A stretch of DNA of 9,247 nt from Pseudomonadota bacterium (GTDB lineage Bacteria > Cyanobacteriota > Vampirovibrionia > LMEP-6097). Below are positions 1-5,471 of the stretch, piece by piece; within the stretch, counting starts at the first letter, position 1; every line of letters starts with the position of its first letter. The DNA lies in the NCBI GenBank assembly GCA_009924885.1, contig RFQS01000081.1:1-9247 (forward strand). Reading direction: 5' to 3'. Under the pieces are notes generated by a model. That model had not been told where the DNA came from and did not search any database. It was given only the letters and a program-made list of their open reading frames with translations. The position numbers and the translations under genes were made by a program.

Positions 1-2
1 AG

Positions 3-212
3 GATCATGAGGCGGGCGAAAACACAGAGAATGGAGTTGTGCAGCAGTCTCTACAGTTAGACTGGTTTTCTCGAAAATTAAATAGAGAGCAGGTGCGGGA
101 ATTAGCGGTGCTAAAAACTCTCTATGAGGTTTACCAAATGTTAAAAGCCCTTCCCGAATCGAAAACGCAGAAAATGGAGTTGTGCGGCGATCTTAAATCG
201 GTAGATCTTTAA
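3..212 (+). CDS. C-terminal fragment of an unidentified protein, cut by the window edge
   Basis: An open frame runs in from the left edge and stops at TAA 210-212, giving about 69 residues. The central part (around LNREQVRELAVLKTLYEVY) has a charged, helix-forming character that looks like real protein. The reading frame passes through both copies of a 34-bp nucleotide repeat (17-50 and 160-193), but the copies lie in different frames, so the tail beyond residue 50 may be repeat sequence read by chance. The last 20 bases overlap the 3' end of the convergent gene at 193-597. I do not recognise the family; a transposase or other mobile-element protein tail is possible but unsupported. A purely accidental frame cannot be excluded. 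Confidence 0.35.
   Translation, partial: DHEAGENTENGVVQQSLQLDWFSRKLNREQVRELAVLKTLYEVYQMLKALPESKTQKMELCGDLKSVDL
17..193 (+). repeat. Two direct copies of a 34-bp repeat (17-50 and 160-193)
   Basis: Positions 17-50 and 160-193 align without gaps, with 29 of 34 bases identical; both contain the 12-base block ATGGAGTTGTGC. The copies start 143 bases apart, which is not a multiple of three, so they are translated differently in the plus frame that spans them. This suggests nucleotide-level duplication or insertion of a small dispersed element, not an amino-acid repeat. Weaker similarity may continue a dozen bases downstream of each copy. Confidence 0.7.
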
Positions 213-597
213 TATCAAATTCAATAAACTGCACACCCTGAGCTCGTAACTGAGATTTAATATCCTCTATCACTAAATCTGTATTTAATTTATCTTTATA
301 GCCTGGCTCTAAATAAAACTCACGAATAGTAGCTAAATCTTTTTCAATAGTAAAGAAAGTAAAACCAAAAACTACTTCTTTCATAATAAAGACTAAGGCT
401 TTAGACTCAGGTAAACTTGTTAATTTGGTTAAATAGTCAGACCAAGTTAAGCCACTTTTTTGATACTTCTCCATCCAGTGCGATCCGCCACGCATCTGCT
501 GAATCATACAGAGATTGCCCCACAGCTCAGCTAGCCTACCTAAATCGGTATTCGAATTGAACTCTTTTATTAAAACAGCCTCTAACAATATAAGCAT
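193..597 (-). CDS. Small hypothetical protein, possibly a degenerate GNAT-type acetyltransferase
   Basis: 134 residues from the only near-N-terminal ATG (595-597 on the plus strand) to a stop at 193-195. There is no signal peptide or convincing membrane segment. The second half (ATIREFYLEPGY, then a helix, then GVQFIEFDI) is arranged like the beta4-alpha3-beta5 part of a GNAT N-acetyltransferase, where a strand is followed by the acyl-CoA loop and then a G-x-x-x-hydrophobic strand. However, the loop reads YKDKLN and lacks the Q/R-x-x-G-x-G/A motif, so acetyl-CoA binding is doubtful. The family assignment is inference from pattern only. The gene is divergent from rpsL, sharing a 66-bp intergenic region, and has no Shine-Dalgarno sequence before its ATG. 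It converges with the fragment at the left edge. Confidence 0.6.
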   Translation of the reverse strand: MLILLEAVLIKEFNSNTDLGRLAELWGNLCMIQQMRGGSHWMEKYQKSGLTWSDYLTKLTSLPESKALVFIMKEVVFGFTFFTIEKDLATIREFYLEPGYKDKLNTDLVIEDIKSQLRAQGVQFIEFDIKDLPI

Positions 598-642
598 TGT
601 AAAATAAAATTTTCTTTAAGACAAAGAAAGATTTACAGAAAA

Positions 643-651
643 TGCTATAAT
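643..651 (+). promoter_or_regulatory. Extended -10 promoter element for rpsL-rpsG
   Basis: TGC followed by a perfect TATAAT (646-651) is an extended -10 box. No good -35 box lies 16-18 bases upstream. A perfect 7-bp inverted repeat (TTTCTTT at 611-617, AAAGAAA at 623-629, 5-base spacer) sits where a -35 or activator site would be. The normal distance from -10 box to start site would put transcription at about 657-660, only about 4-7 bases before the rpsL ATG at 664. No Shine-Dalgarno sequence lies in between. Confidence 0.55.
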
Positions 652-663
652 CGTCCTTTGTCA

Positions 664-1053
664 ATGCCAACATTACAACAATTAATTAGAAAACCGCGTA
701 TTAAGAAGAAAAAGAGGAAAAACGCTCCAGCCTGTGAAGGTAACCCTTTTAAAAGAGGCGTTTGCACTAACGTAAGGACTGCTACTCCGAAGAAACCTAA
801 CTCTGCGATGCGTAAAATTGCAAGGGTTAAACTTAGTAACGGTATAGAGATTACGGCTTATATCCCAGGTGTCGGCCATAACTTACAGGAACACAGTGTG
901 GTTCTAGTAAGGGGTGGGAAAGTAAAAGATTTACCTGGTGTTGGTTATCACATCGTAAGAGGTACACTCGACGCTCAGGGTGTTAAAGACCGTAAACAAG
1001 GTAGATCTAGATACGGTACCAAAATAGGTGGCGTACAAACTAAGAAGAAATAA
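664..1053 (+). CDS. rpsL: 30S ribosomal protein S12
   Basis: S12 of the decoding centre, 129 residues from ATG 664; a TTG six bases upstream would only add Met-Ser and is disfavoured because the family begins M-x-T-x-x-Q-L. Numbering aligns with E. coli S12 without gaps over the first 100 residues. The TPKKPNS loop carries K43 and the GGKVKDLPG loop carries K88 and D89, so the classical streptomycin-resistance positions are wild type and the Asp that is methylthiolated in other bacteria is present. Oddities are Lys86 for the usual Arg, Gly94 where Arg or Lys is usual (LPGVGYH), and a lysine-rich C-terminal tail (GTKIGGVQTKKK). It lies 16 bases upstream of rpsG, as in the str operon. It has no Shine-Dalgarno sequence and a very near -10 box. 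Confidence 0.98.
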   Translation: MPTLQQLIRKPRIKKKKRKNAPACEGNPFKRGVCTNVRTATPKKPNSAMRKIARVKLSNGIEITAYIPGVGHNLQEHSVVLVRGGKVKDLPGVGYHIVRGTLDAQGVKDRKQGRSRYGTKIGGVQTKKK

Positions 1054-1069
1054 TAAGGTAAATTAAACT

Positions 1070-1549
1070 ATGCCACGTAAACCAAATTTTAAGAAAAGAC
1101 CAACTACTCCAGATTCAAAATTCAATAGTATTGATGTAGCTCTGTTCATCAATAGAATGATGACTCGCGGCAAAAAGTCTCTAGCAGAGAGATTATTCTA
1201 CTCAGCTTTAGATATTATTGAGACTAAAATTAAGGATAAGCCATCAGTAGATGTATTCAGAAAAGCTGTAGAGAATGTTACCCCAGTGGTAAAAGTAAAA
1301 GCTAGAAGAATCGGTGGAGCTACTTATCAAGTCCCGGAGCCAGTAGATAGACTTAAAGGTAATGCTATCGCACACAGATGGATTATCCAATCTGCTCGTA
1401 AGAGAAGTGCTAAGACTTTTATCCAGAATTTAGCTAATGAATTATTAGAAGCTTTTGAAAACAAAGGTAAAGCTATAGAACTTAAAGAACATACGCATAA
1501 AATGGCCGAAGCTAATAAAGCTTTCGCTCATTATGCTAAATCCATGTAG
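1070..1549 (+). CDS. rpsG: 30S ribosomal protein S7
   Basis: S7, 159 residues, the assembly-nucleating protein of the 30S head that binds the 3' major domain of 16S rRNA near the E site. The core is conserved: VKARRIGGATYQVPEPV around residues 75-92, then AIAHRWIIQSARKR, and the C-terminal THKMAEANKAFAHY. Length is close to that of other alphaproteobacterial S7 proteins. The start ATG 1070 follows the rpsL stop by 16 bases, with a weak TAAGG at 1054-1058 about 11 bases upstream. In Rickettsia and most bacteria fusA follows, but here the next gene is on the opposite strand 28 bases downstream, so the str operon ends here. Confidence 0.98.
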   Translation: MPRKPNFKKRPTTPDSKFNSIDVALFINRMMTRGKKSLAERLFYSALDIIETKIKDKPSVDVFRKAVENVTPVVKVKARRIGGATYQVPEPVDRLKGNAIAHRWIIQSARKRSAKTFIQNLANELLEAFENKGKAIELKEHTHKMAEANKAFAHYAKSM

Positions 1550-1587
1550 GCACTATTGCCGAACTACAATTTCTGCTCTATTTTTTT
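1545..1587 (+). terminator. Weak candidate terminator after rpsG
   Basis: TGTAG (1545-1549, overlapping the rpsG stop codon) can pair with CTACA (1564-1568), with a further short GC pairing inside. A run of seven T (1581-1587) follows 12 bases later. The stem is short and imperfect, and the T run also encodes the two C-terminal lysines of the convergent gene. The position between convergent genes suits a terminator, but the structure is marginal. Confidence 0.3.
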
Positions 1588-1955
1588 AATGCTTGATAAT
1601 TTAGACGATCTGAAACAGCTTTGGATGTAGCCTCAAACTGCTCAGCAAATACAGCCTGCATTTCTGGGTCAGTCACTGAGTTTATCATTTCCTTCATTTC
1701 ACCAGCAAATTTAGCATAACCCTCATCTTTCATCGGATCAGCATACTCGCCAACGGTCTTTTTATCTTCACCCAAACCCGTGAAGATACTATGTTCATCC
1801 TGAATCTTGTCTGAGAATAGTGCTTCTTCAAAATCAGCGATATCCAATTGGGAATATCTTCCAGATACACCAGCATCTTCATCAATATCAAGAAGAAGCG
1901 GTTTCGCATCAGCTAAGCTAGTTTTTATTGAAGCAGTAGAGAAGTTAATACTCAT
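1578..1955 (-). CDS. Hypothetical acidic 125-residue protein
   Basis: I do not recognise the family. The product is soluble-looking and rich in Asp and Glu, with no membrane segment or signal peptide. The N-terminal third is Ser/Thr/Ala-rich and then acidic (LLLDIDEDAGV), and the last 50 residues (EMKEMINSV through KAVSDRLNY) should form amphipathic helices. It ends in Lys-Lys-TAG. It lies between rpsG (28-base convergent gap) and rpe (72-base divergent gap) and occupies the place expected for fusA. The ATG (plus-strand 1953-1955) has no Shine-Dalgarno sequence; TGCTAATCT on the minus strand (plus 1964-1972) could be an extended -10 box eight bases before it. A secreted or regulatory role would be speculation. 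Confidence 0.7.
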   Translation of the reverse strand: MSINFSTASIKTSLADAKPLLLDIDEDAGVSGRYSQLDIADFEEALFSDKIQDEHSIFTGLGEDKKTVGEYADPMKDEGYAKFAGEMKEMINSVTDPEMQAVFAEQFEATSKAVSDRLNYQALKK

Positions 1956-2009
1956 CTAGTTGAAGATTAGCAAAGTAATATTAAGAAAAAGTTATAAGCA
2001 AAGAATACA

Positions 2010-2018
2010 TGCTAGCAT
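2010..2018 (+). promoter_or_regulatory. Candidate extended -10 element for the rpe-kinase-regulator operon
   Basis: TGC-TAGCAT at 2010-2018 is placed exactly as the rpsL box is: 12 bases lie between the hexamer and ATG 2031. It sits inside a perfect 10-bp palindrome, ATGCTAGCAT (2009-2018), so it could instead be an operator half. No -35 box and no Shine-Dalgarno sequence were seen. The hexamer matches the consensus only in part. Confidence 0.35.
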
Positions 2019-2027
2019 AGCTTTGAA

Positions 2028-2714
2028 ATGATGAAAGTCGCACCCTCTATTCTTGCGGCAGATTTTGCGAACCTTGAGGCGGAATTAAGGAAGATTGAAG
2101 ATTTTGCAGATTTAGTCCATGTGGACGTTATGGATGGTTCTTTCGTACCAAATATCACCATCGGCGCTCCGGTCGTCCAATCTATAAAAAGAAATACTAA
2201 TTTACCATTAGACGTTCATCTTATGATAGAAAATCCTCATAAACATATAGAGGATTTCGCTAAAGCTGGTGCTTATTTAATTACGTTTCATTTAGAAAGT
2301 TACGCCTTCGATGAACTGAAAATTAAAGAAACTATCGCTCTTATAAAAAGTCTGAACTGTAAAGTAGGTCTATCCCTTAACCCAGCTACTGATATAGCAC
2401 TTATAGAACCTTATTTAAAAGATATAGATTTAGTTTTAATCATGTCTGTAAATCCAGGCTTCGGCGGACAGAAATTTATAGAATCTAGTTATGAAAAAAT
2501 TAATCAGCTCTTAATCTTATTAGAGAAACAAAATTTAAAAGCAGGGAACAAGTTCATCAGCGGGGAAGTAGCTATAGAAGTAGATGGTGGTATTTATCCA
2601 GGTGAAATTTCTAAAAAACTTAATCAGCTTGGGGCTAATATACTGGTCGCTGGTTCTGCTATTTATAGAGCTGAAAATATTCAGGAGGCTATTAGTAGTT
2701 TAAGGAATGGTTGA
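2028..2714 (+). CDS. rpe: Ribulose-phosphate 3-epimerase
   Basis: Interconverts D-ribulose 5-phosphate and D-xylulose 5-phosphate in the non-oxidative pentose phosphate pathway; a cytosolic TIM barrel. It has 228 residues from ATG 2028 or 227 from ATG 2031, and the second start fits the family's M-x-hydrophobic-A-P-S-I-L opening better. Visible family motifs are APSILAADF (5-13), HVDVMDG with the active-site Asp33, metal-ligand His64 (DVHLMIE), His88 (FHLE), the phosphate-binding NPGFGGQ (142-148), Asp186 in VDGG, and GS (209-210). All catalytic and metal ligands are present, so it should be active. It overlaps the downstream kinase by 8 bases. Classical Rickettsia lack this pathway, so the gene suggests another Rickettsiales lineage. 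Linking a metabolic gene to a two-component pair is unusual. Confidence 0.97.
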   Translation: MMKVAPSILAADFANLEAELRKIEDFADLVHVDVMDGSFVPNITIGAPVVQSIKRNTNLPLDVHLMIENPHKHIEDFAKAGAYLITFHLESYAFDELKIKETIALIKSLNCKVGLSLNPATDIALIEPYLKDIDLVLIMSVNPGFGGQKFIESSYEKINQLLILLEKQNLKAGNKFISGEVAIEVDGGIYPGEISKKLNQLGANILVAGSAIYRAENIQEAISSLRNG

Positions 2715-2733
2715 AAATATCCAAGAATCTATT
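2670..2733 (+). repeat. Diverged 24-bp near-tandem duplication across the rpe/kinase junction
   Basis: Positions 2670-2693 and 2710-2733 share 19 of 24 bases. The offset is 40 bases, so the second copy lies one frame over, exactly in the kinase frame. As a result Rpe ends with AENIQEAI before its last six residues, and the kinase begins MVENIQESI. A small duplication of the rpe 3' end may have created the overlap and the present kinase N-terminus. Confidence 0.5.
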
Positions 2734-3813
2734 CCCTTAAAGCTGCACAGTCCTTGGCAGATTTTAGATAGCGTGTCTCGCTGTACCCGGAATGGTTTCA
2801 TCGCTTCTGGTCTTGATAATAAAATTACTTGCTTGAGCTCAGTTATAGAAAAACTTACTGGGTGGACACAGGATGAAGTGACTGGTAGAGATGTAAAAAA
2901 TTTCTACTTCATTCCCGAAGCAGAATTACTAGATACTAGTAGTGGTGTATCTTCACAGATAGCCATTCTTTTCACTAAAGATGGAAGAAATTTAAGCTTG
3001 CCTACCCGCCAAGCCCCGATATATGACGTTAACGGAAATGTCGACGGTAAACTCTTATTTTTCGTCGTTGACAGCTATAACAAAGACATAGATAAACTGC
3101 AAAGCGAATTTATCAGTACTGTCTCCCACGAGCTTAGGACACCTATAACCAGCATAAAAGGCTTCGCCTCGACTCTGCTTCAGCATCGCAAGCAGTTTAC
3201 AGAAGAGAAGAGTAATAAGTACCTGAAAATCATTAAAGATCAAGCAGAGCGATTAGCAAGACTAGTAGAGGATTTGCTTGCATGTTCAAGAATCGATTCT
3301 CAAAAATTACAGTTTACGATACAACCCGTTCAAGTCACTAACTATGTAGAAACTACTGCCCTATTGGTTGAAAGCAAATACAACAACTCGCATAAAATCA
3401 TAGTAACTAGCGATAAAGATTTACCAGACGTATGGGTAGACGCTGACAGACTAGAACAGATATTAACTAACCTTATAGATAACGCCGTTAAATACTCTCC
3501 TGGAGCAGATAAGGTAGAGGTTCATGTCAGCAAAACAGAAAAAGGTGATAAAGAAAGGGTCACTGTCTGCATCAGAGATTACGGGATCGGGATAGAAGAG
3601 AAGAATTTAACCAAAATTTTTAATAAATTCAGCAGGCTAGATAATCCTTTAAGCAGGCAAACCGAAGGAACAGGTCTAGGACTGTATATCAGCCTTTCTC
3701 TTGCGAGAATAATGAATGGTCATTTAAGCGCTGAGAGTGGAAAAGATGGCAGCACCTTTAAACTCTATTTACCTACAGAGTTTTACGAAGTTGGAGATAA
3801 CACATGGGATTAA
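2707..3813 (+). CDS. Soluble PAS-domain sensor histidine kinase
   Basis: 368 residues with no membrane segments, so a cytosolic sensor. A PAS domain spans about 20-125 (GLDNKITCLSSVIEKLTGW is typical). The HisKA dimerisation domain follows, with the H-box SHELRTP around phospho-acceptor His141. The ATP-binding domain has the N-box NLIDNAVKYS (Asn255, Asn259), the G1 box DYGIGIEE (291-298), the F box IFNKF (304-308) and the G2 box GTGLGLY (321-327). All catalytic motifs are intact. The ATG at 2707 lies inside the rpe end (8-base overlap) and AAGGA abuts it too closely to be a normal ribosome site, so translation is probably coupled. It overlaps the downstream regulator by 10 bases, which makes that protein the likely partner. 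It resembles the PleC type of Rickettsiales kinases, but that equivalence is inferred. Confidence 0.95.
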   Translation: MVENIQESIPLKLHSPWQILDSVSRCTRNGFIASGLDNKITCLSSVIEKLTGWTQDEVTGRDVKNFYFIPEAELLDTSSGVSSQIAILFTKDGRNLSLPTRQAPIYDVNGNVDGKLLFFVVDSYNKDIDKLQSEFISTVSHELRTPITSIKGFASTLLQHRKQFTEEKSNKYLKIIKDQAERLARLVEDLLACSRIDSQKLQFTIQPVQVTNYVETTALLVESKYNNSHKIIVTSDKDLPDVWVDADRLEQILTNLIDNAVKYSPGADKVEVHVSKTEKGDKERVTVCIRDYGIGIEEKNLTKIFNKFSRLDNPLSRQTEGTGLGLYISLSLARIMNGHLSAESGKDGSTFKLYLPTEFYEVGDNTWD

Positions 3814-5063
3814 TTCCACCAAGATGCATTATTCATATAGCCGATGAAAAATCACCTTTAAGGCTTTATAACAGTGAGGAGTTTGTCGCTTCATGTGAAG
3901 AGAATGATATTTCCTTAAAAGAATGCTCTAGCTTAGAAGATCTGAAGTATATTCTCTATGATTACAGACCTGAAATCATCTTAGTAAGTGAGAATATGTA
4001 TGAAAGTGGCTTTGATTTTAAAACGATAAATGAAAAACAGCGCTCTAAAAATGATGCTTATAAATTAATTCTATTACCAGCGGAAGCCCGTGAAAATAAA
4101 AAAAATTTCGATTACATTAAAGAAGGTTTCGATGATTTTATTTTTAATGACTACAGCTTAGAAGAGATTTTCTTGAAATGCTTTTCCCTACTGCGTAGAA
4201 AGAGTATTCATGAGAAGAATCAACTTACTAAATTACCTGGTATTAATAGAACTTATGAAGTACTAGAATACTGCCTAAGTGACCTCAAGGACTGGGAGAT
4301 GCTGCATATTACTACCCACAACCTAGATCAGTACAGCTATATGTACGGAGTTAAGAACACTGATGAGGTAATTAAGCTTACAGCAAGCTTGCTTGCAGAA
4401 TTAACTAAAGATAAAAATCTTTTTACTGGTCATTTAGGAAAAGATAATTTTCTAGTCTTAGGTTCGATTGCAGACTTAGTCGATATTAAATCTAAACTAG
4501 ATCAGCGTTTTTCTAGTATTCTGGAGCAGGTTTATAATAAAAGTGATTTTGAGAATAATTACATAATTTACTCAGCTCCGCATAAAGTACGCCGTAAAGA
4601 GAATCTTATGTCACTTAATATCTCTAACTGTACTAGCTATGATCGTAAGTTCCTCTCTGGCTCAGATATAGTAGAACAGGCCATAATTAATAAACACAAT
4701 CAATCCCAAAACCTAATCAATAAAAGGGTTTTAATTATAGAAGAAGATGCTGATTTTGCAGAGCTGTTAGAAGATAGGCTCAGGCTCGATGGCTTTGAGC
4801 CTAAAGTCGCCAAAGACGAAATCATTCAATCTGCTAAAAAATTCAAACCACGTGTAGTATTAATAGAAGCTTCTACTACAGGGCTTCCTCAATTCGCAGA
4901 CCTGGCAAAAGCACTAAGAAGCAACTGTGACAGTGATTTAAAAATTATAGTGGCGAGTAACATACCAGGCTATCGCAATTTTCTAGCAGCTGGAGCTAAC
5001 GCCTATATTCCGAAGCCCTATGAGCTAGATACAGTGATAGAAGAGATCTCAAGAATTTCATAG
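3804..5063 (+). CDS. Degenerate receiver - degenerate GGDEF - receiver regulator
   Basis: 419 residues, soluble. Residues about 8-130 have a receiver-like pattern but lack its key residues: Ser62 replaces the phospho-acceptor Asp (IILVSENM) and Asn115 stands near the conserved Lys. Residues about 139-240 resemble a GGDEF domain (QLTKLPGINRTYEVLE is like the D-x-LT-x-LPNR start), but the signature reads G-K-D-N-F (212-216) and the metal-binding Asp is not evident, so cyclase activity is unlikely. Residues 308-419 form a clearer receiver with acidic pocket E313-E314-D315 and Lys404 (YIPKP), but the acceptor position is Glu355 (VVLIEAS), a substitution that often mimics phosphorylation. TTGGAG at 3791-3796 is a good ribosome site for ATG 3804, which overlaps the kinase end by 10 bases. 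The parts recall PleD (receiver-receiver-GGDEF), but the order differs. Confidence 0.85.
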   Translation: MGLIPPRCIIHIADEKSPLRLYNSEEFVASCEENDISLKECSSLEDLKYILYDYRPEIILVSENMYESGFDFKTINEKQRSKNDAYKLILLPAEARENKKNFDYIKEGFDDFIFNDYSLEEIFLKCFSLLRRKSIHEKNQLTKLPGINRTYEVLEYCLSDLKDWEMLHITTHNLDQYSYMYGVKNTDEVIKLTASLLAELTKDKNLFTGHLGKDNFLVLGSIADLVDIKSKLDQRFSSILEQVYNKSDFENNYIIYSAPHKVRRKENLMSLNISNCTSYDRKFLSGSDIVEQAIINKHNQSQNLINKRVLIIEEDADFAELLEDRLRLDGFEPKVAKDEIIQSAKKFKPRVVLIEASTTGLPQFADLAKALRSNCDSDLKIIVASNIPGYRNFLAAGANAYIPKPYELDTVIEEISRIS

Positions 5064-5084
5064 TTATTTTAGACAAATATTATA

Positions 5085-5100
5085 TGCTATGATTTATACT
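5085..5100 (+). promoter_or_regulatory. Candidate promoter of tRNA-His
   Basis: TGC-TATGAT at 5085-5093 is an extended -10 candidate resembling the rpsL box. TATACT at 5095-5100, 11 bases before the tRNA, is the alternative. TAGACA at 5070-5075 could be the -35 box for the second with a long 19-base spacer. The tRNA may also be co-transcribed with the upstream operon, whose last stop codon is 48 bases away. Confidence 0.4.
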
Positions 5101-5111
5101 TGCATTTTGAT

Positions 5112-5188
5112 GGCAGCCGTCGCCAAGTGGTTAAGGCTCCGGGTTGTGGTTCCGGTATTCGCGGGTTCAAGTCCCGTCGGTTGCCCCA
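5112..5188 (+). tRNA. trnH: tRNA-His (anticodon GTG)
   Basis: A full cloverleaf folds by hand. The acceptor stem is GCAGCCG (5113-5119) with CGGTTGC (5178-5184). The D arm is closed by GCC/GGC (5122-5124, 5135-5137). The anticodon stem is CCGGG/TCCGG with loop TTGTGGT, anticodon GTG at 5146-5148. The T arm is GCGGG-TTCAAGT-CCCGT (5161-5177). G-1 is encoded at 5112 opposite C73 at 5185, and CCA is encoded at 5186-5188. The G-1:C73 pair is the classical identity element for HisRS; many alphaproteobacteria outside Rickettsiales have lost it. Six T residues follow the CCA directly. Confidence 0.97.
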
Positions 5189-5211
5189 TTTTTTACTAGT
5201 TTGCATATATA

Positions 5212-5330
5212 AGACGCCTGCACAACGTATAAGTTTAAGGCAGAGGAGGATGAGTAGCCGCAGTGTACTGTAAGTACATGAGGATTGCGAAGAGGACGAT
5301 AACGCAAAAATTATAGTTTTGCAAACGTCT
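5212..5330. repeat. 119-bp element with imperfect inverted ends, probably a dispersed repeat
   Basis: The left end AGACGCCTGCACAA matches the reverse complement of the right end TTTTGCAAACGTCT at 11 of 14 positions. Inside are a perfect 5-bp hairpin TGTAC-TGTAA-GTACA (5264-5278) and a second hairpin GCAAAA/TTTTGC near the right end (5304-5322). The inside is purine-rich (two GAGGA-rich tracts flanking the central hairpin). No frame of useful length crosses it. The architecture resembles the short palindromic and dispersed repeats known in Rickettsiales genomes. Only one copy is in this window, so repeat status is inferred. Confidence 0.5.
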
Positions 5331-5365
5331 GTAAAGGTAGTTTCGCTAGAGCTAGTAGGGGTTTT

Positions 5366-5385
5366 TAGGGTGGAGAACCACTCTA
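5366..5385. other. 8-bp stem with AGAA loop
   Basis: TAGGGTGG (5366-5373) pairs with CCACTCTA (5378-5385), with one G-U pair, closing a four-base AGAA loop. It follows a short palindromic CTAGAGCTAG (5346-5355). A loosely AT-rich stretch comes after it but no proper T run, so it is a poor terminator for the tRNA. It may be part of a larger structured RNA or of the neighbouring repeat. No known RNA family was recognised. Confidence 0.35.
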
Positions 5386-5445
5386 GGGCGCATATTTTAT
5401 TTCTTACTACATATCATCTAACATGGTCAGAGCATATCTTTGTAT

Positions 5446-5465
5446 AAGAGTTTCCCGTAACTCTT
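5446..5465 (-). terminator. Hairpin after the OLD-family remnant, weak terminator candidate
   Basis: AAGAGTT (5446-5452) and AACTCTT (5459-5465) form a perfect 7-bp stem with a six-base loop, six bases beyond the stop codon of the minus-strand gene at 5472. The bases that follow on the minus strand are not T-rich, so intrinsic termination would be inefficient; the hairpin may only stabilise the 3' end. Confidence 0.3.
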
Positions 5466-5471
5466 GATAAA

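Noticed and set aside
658..663. TTG start for rpsL giving Met-Ser extra residues
   Set aside because: The family begins at the ATG 664 position, and no ribosome site favours the TTG.
682..879. Minus-strand open frame of 65 codons inside rpsL
   Set aside because: It is antisense to the highly conserved rpsL and has no ribosome site or recognisable protein pattern; a shadow frame.
3055..3243. Minus-strand open frame of 62 codons inside the histidine kinase
   Set aside because: It is antisense to the conserved PAS/HisKA coding region with no independent support.
5112..5471. Integration site (att) at the tRNA-His 3' end
   Set aside because: No second copy of the tRNA 3' segment and no integrase gene were seen in the window.
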